From NCBI GenBank assembly GCA_937916505.1, contig CALFSW010000168.1, positions 1-32,784 on the forward strand: a stretch of DNA of 32,784 nt, in the 5' to 3' direction. The first letter of the stretch is position 1, and every line of letters begins with the position of its first letter. A program made the translations under genes and the position numbers. A model generated the notes under the pieces. It worked only from the letters and a program-made list of their open reading frames with translations, had not been told where the DNA came from and did not search any database. The stretch is from an uncultured Verrucomicrobiales bacterium. Its GTDB lineage: Bacteria; Verrucomicrobiota; Verrucomicrobiia; Verrucomicrobiales; Akkermansiaceae. Below are positions 8,847-16,468 of this stretch, one piece after another.

Positions 8847-10674
8847 AAAAGCGCTCGACCCGACCCGCGACGAGCGGGTTCTCTTTGATGCCACCGGCCG
8901 GGTGGGACGTTATTCCCCGGATGGCAAAAAGGTCCTCTTCGTCCGTGGAGGGGCGCCCACCTATCGCAAAGGGTATTCCGGAGCCCAGGCCGCCCGCATT
9001 TGGCTCTACGATCTCGAAAAAAAGTCGTTCTCCGAACCGGTTAGGGACGACAAGGGCTGCCGCTATCCCCTCTGGGCACCCGATGGCAAATCCTTCTATT
9101 ACGTCACCGGCCGATCCGGTTCGTTCAACATCTGGCAACATCGCTTTGGACAAAAGGACGACCTCCAATTGACCCAATATCCCAACGACAGCATCTTTGC
9201 CCCCACTCTCTCAAAGGACGGATCGTCGCTGGTCTATCGCCACCTTTTTGACCTCCATCACCTTTCGACCCAGCCCGGATCGAAGCCCTCGGAAATCTCG
9301 CTTTATCACCGGACCACTCTCACCCACCCGGCCAACGAGGCCCTCACCTTGCGCTCCACCCGGGATGCCACCGTGACTCCCAGCGGCCTGGAATGGGCCT
9401 TTGAATCCGAAGGAGAAATCTGGGCCATGGACACCGTCCTCAAGGAGCCGCACCGCCTCACCGAGTCTCCGGCCCATGAATCGGACCTCCACTTCGCCAA
9501 GGACGGCAAATACCTCTACTACCAAAAAGACAACGGGGTGAACGTGAATTACTGGCGCATGTCCAAAACCAACCCGAAGGATTTTTGGTGGACTGCCACG
9601 CAATTCCACCACGAGCCGGTCACGAAAGGCCCCAGGGAAAAGTGGGGCTTTAGCTTCAGCAAGAAAGAAGAACAAATCGCCTACGTCGAGTATCCCGGCA
9701 CCCTTTGGATCGCCAAACCCGATGGCTCCGAACCCCGCAAACTCATCGAGAATTGGGACTCCCCCTACTACGTCTGGTCACCGGATGGCAAATTCATCGC
9801 CTACTCGGCCCACGACGAAAACTACAACAGCGACGTCTACATCATCGCCACCAACGGAGAAAGTAATCCCGTCAATGTCTCCCGTCATCCGGACAGCGAC
9901 CTCTCCCCACGCTGGTCGCCCGATGGAAAAATCCTCGCCTTCGTCGGGCGTCGCCATTCCACCCAAACCGACCTCTTCTTCGTTCATCTCAAACGCGACA
10001 GTCATTTCCGGAGTGAGCGGGACACCCGCATCGAATCGGCCCGTCGCGCCATGACGAAGGATCCCGGTTATAAACCCAAGAAAAAGAAAGAAGCTCCCAA
10101 GGAAGAAGGATCCGATGAGAAAAAGGAAGAAGGATTGGGCAAGAAAATCCTCAAGGGCCTCGGTCTCGCTTCAAAAAAAAGCGACGTTCAAGAACCCGCC
10201 ATCGACTTCGAAGACCTTCACAAACGGATCCAACGCATCCCCATGAACGGCATGAGCGCCTCTCAACTCCACTGGATGCCGGATTCCAAAAACCTCATCT
10301 TTCAATCCGGCGGCAATATCTACCGTGTCGCCCCCAAGGCAGAGGCGAAACCCGCGGTCCTGATCAAGGCCACCGGATCGATTGTCCGCTATCGCGACGA
10401 CGACAAACTCTATCTCGTTTCCGGTGGCGCTCCCGCCTTCCTTCACAAGGGCCGTTTGACCACCTACCCCTTCAGCGTGCCCTTCAGCCGGGACCGGGCC
10501 CACTACCAACGCATGGGCTTTCGCCTCGCCTGGAGGACCTTGCGTGATCGCTTTTACGATCCCCGCTTGAACAACCGCGACTGGGATGCCATTCGCACCA
10601 AGTATGAACTGGCGGCAGCCCGGGCCCAAACCAAGACCGACTACGCCCGCGTCATGGCCCTCCTTTTGGGTTAA
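8797..10674 (+). CDS. Propeller fragment of tricorn homolog
   Basis: Middle frame of the broken tricorn gene, open from about 8671. The first usable start in it is a GTG at 8797, which is probably not a natural start. It carries several WD40-like TolB-type repeats of the form SPDGKxIAY (near 8917, 9779 and 9919). A lysine/glutamate-rich linker follows (about 10070-10150), then a second propeller segment and the helical segment preceding the protease domain. It ends at the in-frame TAA 10672-10674. Without the protease domain it would be inactive. Confidence 0.5.
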   Translation: MSGERDHAGRRPIRLIEKALDPTRDERVLFDATGRVGRYSPDGKKVLFVRGGAPTYRKGYSGAQAARIWLYDLEKKSFSEPVRDDKGCRYPLWAPDGKSFYYVTGRSGSFNIWQHRFGQKDDLQLTQYPNDSIFAPTLSKDGSSLVYRHLFDLHHLSTQPGSKPSEISLYHRTTLTHPANEALTLRSTRDATVTPSGLEWAFESEGEIWAMDTVLKEPHRLTESPAHESDLHFAKDGKYLYYQKDNGVNVNYWRMSKTNPKDFWWTATQFHHEPVTKGPREKWGFSFSKKEEQIAYVEYPGTLWIAKPDGSEPRKLIENWDSPYYVWSPDGKFIAYSAHDENYNSDVYIIATNGESNPVNVSRHPDSDLSPRWSPDGKILAFVGRRHSTQTDLFFVHLKRDSHFRSERDTRIESARRAMTKDPGYKPKKKKEAPKEEGSDEKKEEGLGKKILKGLGLASKKSDVQEPAIDFEDLHKRIQRIPMNGMSASQLHWMPDSKNLIFQSGGNIYRVAPKAEAKPAVLIKATGSIVRYRDDDKLYLVSGGAPAFLHKGRLTTYPFSVPFSRDRAHYQRMGFRLAWRTLRDRFYDPRLNNRDWDAIRTKYELAAARAQTKTDYARVMALLLG

Positions 10675-10689
10675 CTCAACGCCTCCCAC

Positions 10690-11688
10690 ATGGGCTTCTC
10701 TCCCAACGACTTCCCCAAGGAATGGAAATACAACGAAGCCTGGCGAAGCGCCACCCCTCACCTCGGGGTGCGGCTCGATCACACCCGCCGCGTGACCTTT
10801 GTCCATCCCAACGGACCCGCCGACCGGCCCAAGAGCCGGCTAAAAGCGGGTGACCTCATCACCGGGATTGACGGACAGAACCTCCGCCCGGACATCTCTC
10901 TGACCAGCCTCCTCAACGGACGCCTCGACCGCGACATCATCCTCACGGTGAAAAGCGAGGATGAGGAAGAAGCGCGCGACGTCACCATCCGCCCCATCAG
11001 CCACGGGCAGGCCCGCGCCCTCGCCCACGCCGCCCATCTTGATCATCGTAACGAGACCGTCAAAACAGCCACCGAAGGGAAACTGGGCTATCTCCACGTT
11101 GCCCGCATGATGTGGGACGAATTCGAGAAATTTGAACATCACATTTACGAACGGGGAGCGGGCAAAGACGGACTCATCATCGACGTTCGCGACAACGGAG
11201 GCGGCTTCACCGCCGATCACCGCCTCACTGTTCTCACCCAGCCCCTGCACGCTTACACCGTCGGGCGCAATGGCCGAATCGGTTACCCCCAGGATCGACA
11301 CGTTTACGCCAGCTGGAACAAGCCGGTCGTGGTCATTTGCAATGAGAACTCCTTCTCCAATGCCGAGATCTTTTCCCACGCCATCAAGAGTCTCAATCGT
11401 GGAAAAGTCGTCGGAATCCCAACCGCCGGCGGAGTCATCTCGACGGGCTCGGCCAACATCCTCGGCCTCGGCCGCATGCGCCTCCCCGGTCGCGGGTGGT
11501 TTCTCCCTCACAACGGGGAAGACATGGAACTCTACGGGGCAATCCCCCACATCATTGTCGACGTTGCTCCCGATGACCTGCCCAAGGGCAAGGACCCCCA
11601 GCTTGAGAAAGCCATCGAAGTCCTTAAGAAGGAAGTCCAGGAGCGCAGCCAAAAAATTGCCCCACCGGTCTACAATTCACAACGGTAG
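10690..11688 (+). CDS. PDZ-S41 peptidase fragment of tricorn homolog
   Basis: C-terminal frame after the nonsense codon; the first ATG is 10690 and the stop is TAG 11686-11688. It encodes a PDZ domain (about residues 20-105 of this fragment) and an S41/tail-specific protease domain. DVRDNGGG lies near residue 165 and the likely nucleophile is S223 in the FSNAEIF motif, followed by GIPTAGGV. It lacks a signal peptide, so if translated by reinitiation it would stay in the cytosol. All the protease motifs look intact. Confidence 0.55.
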   Translation: MGFSPNDFPKEWKYNEAWRSATPHLGVRLDHTRRVTFVHPNGPADRPKSRLKAGDLITGIDGQNLRPDISLTSLLNGRLDRDIILTVKSEDEEEARDVTIRPISHGQARALAHAAHLDHRNETVKTATEGKLGYLHVARMMWDEFEKFEHHIYERGAGKDGLIIDVRDNGGGFTADHRLTVLTQPLHAYTVGRNGRIGYPQDRHVYASWNKPVVVICNENSFSNAEIFSHAIKSLNRGKVVGIPTAGGVISTGSANILGLGRMRLPGRGWFLPHNGEDMELYGAIPHIIVDVAPDDLPKGKDPQLEKAIEVLKKEVQERSQKIAPPVYNSQR

Positions 11689-11716
11689 GCAGCACCGGGA
11701 CTCCGCTGCATTTTTT
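11689..11716 (+). terminator. Candidate terminator after tricorn homolog
   Basis: GCAGC at 11689-11693 pairs with GCTGC at 11705-11709, leaving an 11-base loop, followed by A and six T at 11711-11716. The stem is short, so strength is uncertain, but it starts right at the stop codon and separates two convergent genes. Confidence 0.45.
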
Positions 11717-11746
11717 GCCACCAAAGGGGGCGGCTTGGCCCCACAC

Positions 11747-12283
11747 TTACCGGGCTCCGGAACTCGCAGCCATCTCACGGATCATGCTATTCACCGGAAT
11801 TCCCTGAATCCGATAACCGGCATCGTCCGTGAGTAAATCAAAGCTCCGTGACACTCCGCCAAGGCGATCCACCCGGGCCACGATGTGGTCTCCCACTTTG
11901 TCTCCTGGCTTTAGATCACTTGCGGGAGTTCCGCAAATCCGATGCCGGGGGGAAAGTCGGATCTCTTCCCCTCCATTGAAAATCACCTTCAAATGCCGGG
12001 CTTGAGTCGCATCCTCGAGATACTCGTGACGCTGCCGAATCACGACCACTTCCCCGTGATATCCAATGACCGGGTCACCGGCCTTCAATTGTTCGACTGG
12101 AACAGGTCCGTTGGGGGTATCGATCAAGATTCCTTGCGGCAAACATCCGAATTGTAACTTCACCATCCCCAGGCCCACGGCACTGCGCAGCAAGCTACAA
12201 CTCACGAGCGAAAAAGAACAGATTGAGGCCAGGAGAATCGATAAAAAAAGAGGAGTTCGGCCGGGGGAAATGCGAGAGATCAT
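11747..12283 (-). CDS. Lipid-anchored Hint (hedgehog/intein) domain protein
   Basis: 178-aa protein with a lipoprotein signal peptide (hydrophobic residues 11-28, lipobox LVSC with C29). After only about 17 residues comes a Hint domain. The block-A motif starts at C47 (CLPQGILIDTPNGPVPVEQL), followed by LKAGDPVIGY. The block-B-like motif LSPRH falls near residues 111-115, and a second DLKPGDKV turn comes after it. The end resembles the last strands of bacterial Hint proteins (YRIQGIPVNSM). Hint domains cleave or splice the peptide bond before the first Cys. Here there is almost nothing upstream to release except the lipidated stub, and no domain follows. It may act as an anchored partner or be a domesticated remnant. 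The reaction is not predictable. Confidence 0.8.
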   Translation of the reverse strand: MISRISPGRTPLFLSILLASICSFSLVSCSLLRSAVGLGMVKLQFGCLPQGILIDTPNGPVPVEQLKAGDPVIGYHGEVVVIRQRHEYLEDATQARHLKVIFNGGEEIRLSPRHRICGTPASDLKPGDKVGDHIVARVDRLGGVSRSFDLLTDDAGYRIQGIPVNSMIREMAASSGAR

Positions 12284-12393
12284 ATCGTGTGAATTGGGCT
12301 CTCGAAATCGGGGCCCTCGTTTTCAAGCGAGAGAACATCATCGGAGAGGCCGGGACGTGCTTGTAACTCAATCGCACCGTTTTACCACAAAAC

Positions 12394-12426
12394 TAAAAAA
12401 GCCCGCTCGCTTTCACGAACGGGGCT
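12394..12426 (-). terminator. Terminator downstream of the beta-propeller gene (copy of the ppdK terminator)
   Basis: Read on the minus strand, the arm at 12416-12426 (AGCCCCGTTCG) pairs with the arm at 12400-12409 across a 6-base loop and is followed by a run of six T. One base has been lost from the distal arm relative to the twin at 16416-16443, leaving a bulge. It lies about 145 bp after the beta-propeller stop, beyond the ppdK fragment. Confidence 0.7.
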
Positions 12427-12532
12427 TTGAAGTTTGTTCAGAGAGCGGTTTGCGCGACGGCAAAACGAGGATACGGAACGGGGAACAGGGGACGTCATTG
12501 ATTCCGATGCGGTGCAAAAATTTCGCCGAATC
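12400..12532 (-). pseudogene. Decayed second copy of the ppdK 3' end
   Basis: This stretch is a direct repeat of the end of the intact ppdK gene. The block 12470-12532 matches 16541-16603 at 51 of 63 bases with no gap. Read on the minus strand it still spells DSAKFLHRIG...CSPFRI, aligned with [10 protein letters not shown]...CSPFRI of PPDK, including the catalytic-cysteine motif. The following coding part has small deletions and about 45 bp missing. The terminator region (12400-12437 against 16416-16452) is nearly identical. Several coding differences fall at third positions, as expected for an old duplicate of a once-selected gene. It is not translated as a useful protein. Confidence 0.85.
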
Positions 12533-12570
12533 AGGGGAGGCTGGAAAAACTGATTCTTGGAGCGCTTGCT

Positions 12571-15500
12571 TTACCGTTCGAAGTTCAACCGTAAAAAAAA
12601 CGGTCCTCGACTCGTTTTCGCCGGGAATCGCAACATCAACCGCGTGGTCTCCACATCCACGACCCGGGCCGACATTCCCACCATCGTGGAGGTCGCCCAG
12701 TTGGCGAGATCATTGGATGTCTGAACCTCCCAAGCGACTCCCTCGCGGCCACGCGGAAGATCGAACACAACTTCCACCTGCCCCTCCGCAACCTTACGTC
12801 TGATTTGCAAACGGCCCGAATCCGGCCGGATCGGGTCCGTCCCGAAAGCGAACTCGCCCCAATTCGACAACCCGTCTCCGTCCTGGTCATCCTCTTCCAA
12901 AGGAACGACAAACCCCGGATTGTCGTCCTCACCCAATTGCCCCGCAATCCAATTGGCGTAGGTCACGGTCTCAACGGCACGGTATCGCCAAATCTCATCC
13001 GAAGCCAAAGCTCCGGGATCATCATCTCCGCCTGCAGAGGTCAGGTCTCCGGGTTCCAACAGATATTTCACCCAGGTTCTGGCGCTCCCCTTCGTTCGAA
13101 TACTTCTGGATCTCTTTACCGCAGCCGGCTGTTTGAACAACGGAGCAATCTCGATTGTTTCAACTCCGTAGGCACCGACCGGAACCCAGGCGAGCAAGCG
13201 ATTCTTGTCATAGAAGGTCTGATCGAAGTTCACATAAAAGCGGTTGCGTGCCTGCACCACTGCAGGCTGTGGATCATCGATCGTCGCCGTATTGAGCATC
13301 CACCAGACCTGTTGATCGTAGGCCCAACCGGTCGCGGAGAGGATTCCTTCATTCATGACCAATTCGTTCGGATAAAACTCCAGCTCCATCAATTTTGCCT
13401 CACCAATTTCCCCGGTATTCCCAAAGGGATAAAAATCAATCCCCTGATCTGCTTCCGCATCTTGCCAGGGATCATTCGAAACCGCAAAATGATGGTCTGT
13501 GACTTCCATCCCATTGTAGTAGGCATTGGGGACGGTCACTTCATCGATCAGAAAAGCAGTGAGCCCATCAAAAGCCGAGGTCTGCAAAAGGAGATCGTTG
13601 GACCACCAGACCCGTTGATCCCCGCCCGCTTGGGTTGCGGGTGCCGAGGAGAGGAGAAGCAGTCCGGATCCGTCGCCTACTTCTCTGACGCCTTCAACCG
13701 TGCCCGGCACACTCACCGCAGCAGCAGCCACAAAAATGTCCCCGCTGTCAGCGAGGGTCACAACGCGCAACTTGTGGTCGGTCTCATAGTAGCTCCGCTC
13801 CTCTCCCTCACCGGCAATAGGAGTGTTCTGCCGAAAGGTGAGATAGATCTGGTCCCCACGCTCCACGACACCCGAAACGGTGGCACCAGAAGAGACCTTC
13901 AATGCTTCGTCATTGATCGCGGGTCCATCGGCTTCAAGACCAACCTGATAATCGACAACCAAGGTGGGCACGACAGGATCTGATGCGTCTACGATGAGAA
14001 TTTGGGCGCGCGTGGATTCGCCATACCACGACGAACCTCCGAACCTAAAATCGACAAACCATCCGCCCCGGTAGTTGTCATTGACCTCGGGAATCCAGGC
14101 GATGCGACCGTTCTCCAATTGTCGCCCGTGGTAACTGCCATGAAGCGTCCGATTCATGGATCGCATCGGCTCGCCGGTGGAGGGTGTCGTGGGATCGCCC
14201 AGGTCAACCACGTGATGGTAGGTCACCTCTCGCCAGCCCAGCTGATCTTCATCGATTTCATACTGCTCGGATTCCGTGGTTAGGAGATGTAGGAAATCGC
14301 CCCGTAATTCCACCCCCGCAACAGTGCCTCCTGCCAACTCCAATTGGGCCAACACCGTATCAAGGGCGTCATCCGAGCTGATCCGCAAGGTCACCTTTTG
14401 CGCGACATCGCTTTGATACCATCGGGCCCATTGATAGCCCCCGGCTTCGATCTGCACCAGATGCTCGTCGAGAGGAATCACCCGATCCACCGTCCACGCA
14501 GCTTCGAACGAAGACAGGGGTTGTGGCTCCGACAAGTCGCTAACATCCAAGGCGTTCACCTCACGTCCGGATACCGAGACCAAAGTCGTGTCATCGATCA
14601 AAGTGGCACGACGGGCCACAAAGTCGGTCTTGATCACTCCGGCCTTCTCAAGGGAATCATCGTCAAAAGTCAGGATCTGCAAGGCCGTTTCACTGGAGGT
14701 CCAATCGCGACGATAACTTTGATAAGGCAGGATCATCACCCCGCGATCAGGAAAATAACCAATGGCCTGCTCGTCATAATTCCCTTCGCTCCAGCTGTAA
14801 GATCCTTCCTCGCCAAGATAAACCCGCAAGGGAGGGCCCAGATTTTCGGGGTCGCTGACATCGAACTGGCTGATCGCCACCCGGCGGTCCTCCACTCCCA
14901 CCGACAAAAGCCGATCCCCCCTGGGCTGCAGATAATGGGACCAACCCGGAATCTTGAGCTCACCCAAAAGCCGGAGATTGTCGTCATCGCTCAAATCCAC
15001 CACGAAAAGCGGATCGATCTGAATCGCGGTCACGACATAGACCCGGTCCCCGTCAAAGCGTGTTGCGAAGAGAGTCTCCTGGGGAGCGAGAACCAAATGA
15101 TCGAGACGGGGAATGTCTCCCTCTTCGGTTCGCGCACCAAGGTCATAGTTGGCTACGATGGTCTTGAGACCGTTGTTCCACCGTCCGCCCTGGGTGACAC
15201 AGGTGAGAATGTCGTCACGAATCCGCAGCTTGAATTTATCTTTGAGATGTCCTTCCAGCTCGGTGGAGGCCGCGATTTCCAGGGGCGCGTTCTGGTCACG
15301 AATATCGATCAGATGGATGCTGGATTTGTAGGTCCGGTCTTCCCAATCGTAGATGTAGGGAGAAACGATGAAGTATTCGGAAGTGGCACTGACCGTGGCA
15401 TTATACCACCAGCCGTCCGCGCTCAACAAATCCAGGGGCTCGGAGGTGACCGGGTTGACGGGATCCGAGAGATCGGTGTGCTCCACCGTCAATCCGGATT

Positions 15501-16335
15501 CCCAGTGGACTATCGTTTGCAGATCCTCTCCCACGCTCTCCACCCGGCGGGAATTCCGCATCGCGACATAGAGATGCGATCCCACCATGCGGCTTTCGAC
15601 CACACTATTCCCGGGGAGTGGGATTCGCTTGGTGATGGAAAGACCATTTTCACCATGCCTTACCACCACCGCTTCGGAACCCGCACCGCTCTCCCCCCAA
15701 CTCCAACGCTTGGCGAGAAGGATCAGATGTTCGCCATCGGGATGGAGATACATATCTTCACCCAGGGCCGGCATCCGGATGCTGTCGATCCGCTCGGGAT
15801 TCACCGGGTCGGAAAAATCGAAAACCTGAAGCCCGCGCAATTGATTGTAGAAATAGAGAGTCTCTCCCTTCCATTTCCAAAGATCCGACTCCTGAACTTC
15901 GGCCGGGGCCCCCTCAATGCTGTCTTCAGCAAAGGCGTTATCCCCTCCCCGATTGGCCAGCGTCGCCATGGAAGTCAGGGTGCCGTCGACTTCGGTGACA
16001 AAATCGGAACGTCCCTCCTGATAGATTTCATAGGGAAACGGATCGGTAAAACTGACATCGACGCAGACATCGGCGAGCGAAACCCCATCGGGCAATCTCA
16101 ACTTGATCTGACCTTCATCACCAGCCAGATGAGCCATGGAATAGGCCTGCCATTGCTTTTCATCATCAAGGTAAGAGACCCGAACGCGACGGACGCCCTC
16201 GAGAACAGGGATCAGGGCCGCGTGATCATCGAGCAAAAAATCGGCAGGCTTAAATTCATCGGCATGCGACACATTGATAAAGCACCAGCAGAGAACCGAA
16301 GCCAAAGTGGTCTGCAAAAATTGATAAATCGTCAT
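12571..16335 (-). CDS. Secreted beta-propeller domain protein with calcium-loop and C-terminal tail
   Basis: 1254-aa exported protein. Starting at the ATG at 16335 gives a signal peptide (about residues 1-25, ending SHA); the longer frame to 16413 adds a stretch that overlaps the probable promoter. Residues of roughly 130-700 match the secreted beta-propeller family (Beta_propel type): repeated blades with FDFSDPVNPERI, LIDIRDQNAPLE, VDLSDDDNLRLLG and FDVSDPENLGPP turns. Further blade-like repeats follow to about residue 1000. Near residues 1147-1166 there is a thrombospondin-3-like calcium loop (DQDGDGLSNWGEFAFGTDP). The extreme C-terminus (VQTSNDLANW ... FFLRLNFER) is a tail common on verrucomicrobial exported proteins. 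Substrate is unknown. It sits between two copies of the ppdK 3' end. Confidence 0.88.
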   Translation of the reverse strand: MTIYQFLQTTLASVLCWCFINVSHADEFKPADFLLDDHAALIPVLEGVRRVRVSYLDDEKQWQAYSMAHLAGDEGQIKLRLPDGVSLADVCVDVSFTDPFPYEIYQEGRSDFVTEVDGTLTSMATLANRGGDNAFAEDSIEGAPAEVQESDLWKWKGETLYFYNQLRGLQVFDFSDPVNPERIDSIRMPALGEDMYLHPDGEHLILLAKRWSWGESGAGSEAVVVRHGENGLSITKRIPLPGNSVVESRMVGSHLYVAMRNSRRVESVGEDLQTIVHWESGLTVEHTDLSDPVNPVTSEPLDLLSADGWWYNATVSATSEYFIVSPYIYDWEDRTYKSSIHLIDIRDQNAPLEIAASTELEGHLKDKFKLRIRDDILTCVTQGGRWNNGLKTIVANYDLGARTEEGDIPRLDHLVLAPQETLFATRFDGDRVYVVTAIQIDPLFVVDLSDDDNLRLLGELKIPGWSHYLQPRGDRLLSVGVEDRRVAISQFDVSDPENLGPPLRVYLGEEGSYSWSEGNYDEQAIGYFPDRGVMILPYQSYRRDWTSSETALQILTFDDDSLEKAGVIKTDFVARRATLIDDTTLVSVSGREVNALDVSDLSEPQPLSSFEAAWTVDRVIPLDEHLVQIEAGGYQWARWYQSDVAQKVTLRISSDDALDTVLAQLELAGGTVAGVELRGDFLHLLTTESEQYEIDEDQLGWREVTYHHVVDLGDPTTPSTGEPMRSMNRTLHGSYHGRQLENGRIAWIPEVNDNYRGGWFVDFRFGGSSWYGESTRAQILIVDASDPVVPTLVVDYQVGLEADGPAINDEALKVSSGATVSGVVERGDQIYLTFRQNTPIAGEGEERSYYETDHKLRVVTLADSGDIFVAAAAVSVPGTVEGVREVGDGSGLLLLSSAPATQAGGDQRVWWSNDLLLQTSAFDGLTAFLIDEVTVPNAYYNGMEVTDHHFAVSNDPWQDAEADQGIDFYPFGNTGEIGEAKLMELEFYPNELVMNEGILSATGWAYDQQVWWMLNTATIDDPQPAVVQARNRFYVNFDQTFYDKNRLLAWVPVGAYGVETIEIAPLFKQPAAVKRSRSIRTKGSARTWVKYLLEPGDLTSAGGDDDPGALASDEIWRYRAVETVTYANWIAGQLGEDDNPGFVVPLEEDDQDGDGLSNWGEFAFGTDPIRPDSGRLQIRRKVAEGQVEVVFDLPRGREGVAWEVQTSNDLANWATSTMVGMSARVVDVETTRLMLRFPAKTSRGPFFLRLNFER

Positions 16336-16353
16336 AGCGCTTACCGGAAATCT

Positions 16354-16359
16354 ATCATA
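16354..16359 (-). promoter_or_regulatory. Possible -10 element of the beta-propeller gene
   Basis: TATGAT on the minus strand matches the -10 consensus at five of six positions and lies 18 bases before the ATG at 16335. No good -35 is found at normal spacing, so this rests on the -10 alone. If correct, it excludes the longer start at 16413. Confidence 0.3.
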
Positions 16360-16406
16360 ATCCAGCCCAGTTGTCACAACCATATTGGGGAGGATCACGG
16401 CCAGCC

Positions 16407-16443
16407 AAAACAAAAAGCCCCGCTCGCTTTCACGAACGGGGCT
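16407..16443 (-). terminator. Rho-independent terminator of ppdK
   Basis: On the minus strand AGCCCCGTTCG (16433-16443) pairs over 11 bp, with one G-U pair, with CGAGCGGGGCT (16416-16426) across a 6-base loop, followed by a T-rich run. It starts 25 bp after the ppdK stop. A near-identical copy lies at 12394-12426. Confidence 0.85.
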
Positions 16444-16468
16444 TTGAAGTTTTTTGTGGAGTCAGCGT

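Larger units (their letters stand above)
8373..11688 (+). pseudogene. Tricorn protease homolog, interrupted by a frameshift and a nonsense codon
   Basis: Restored, this would be a 1104-aa exported tricorn-type peptidase: signal peptide (about residues 1-29), WD40-like propellers, a charged linker, a PDZ domain and an S41 serine-protease domain. It would degrade peptides, probably in the periplasm. Two lesions break it. First, a run of eight T at 8659-8666 puts the N-terminal part (frame of 8373) out of frame with the rest; with seven T the frame continues smoothly through FNSERTGSKQVF. Second, codon 10672-10674 is TAA where the family normally has Glu in a GELNASH segment, a single G-to-T change from GAA. 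The body on both sides is otherwise well conserved with no further stops, so the damage is recent or is sequencing error. Transcriptional slippage on T8 could bypass the first lesion but not the second. Confidence 0.8.

Noticed and set aside
11747-12283. Reading the Hint protein as an intein
   Set aside because: There is no host protein with matching N- and C-exteins around it, and it has its own lipoprotein signal; a stand-alone Hint protein fits better.
12805-13983. Plus-strand frame of 392 codons opposite the beta-propeller C-terminal half
   Set aside because: No motif or signal peptide; explained by the coding constraints of the minus-strand gene.
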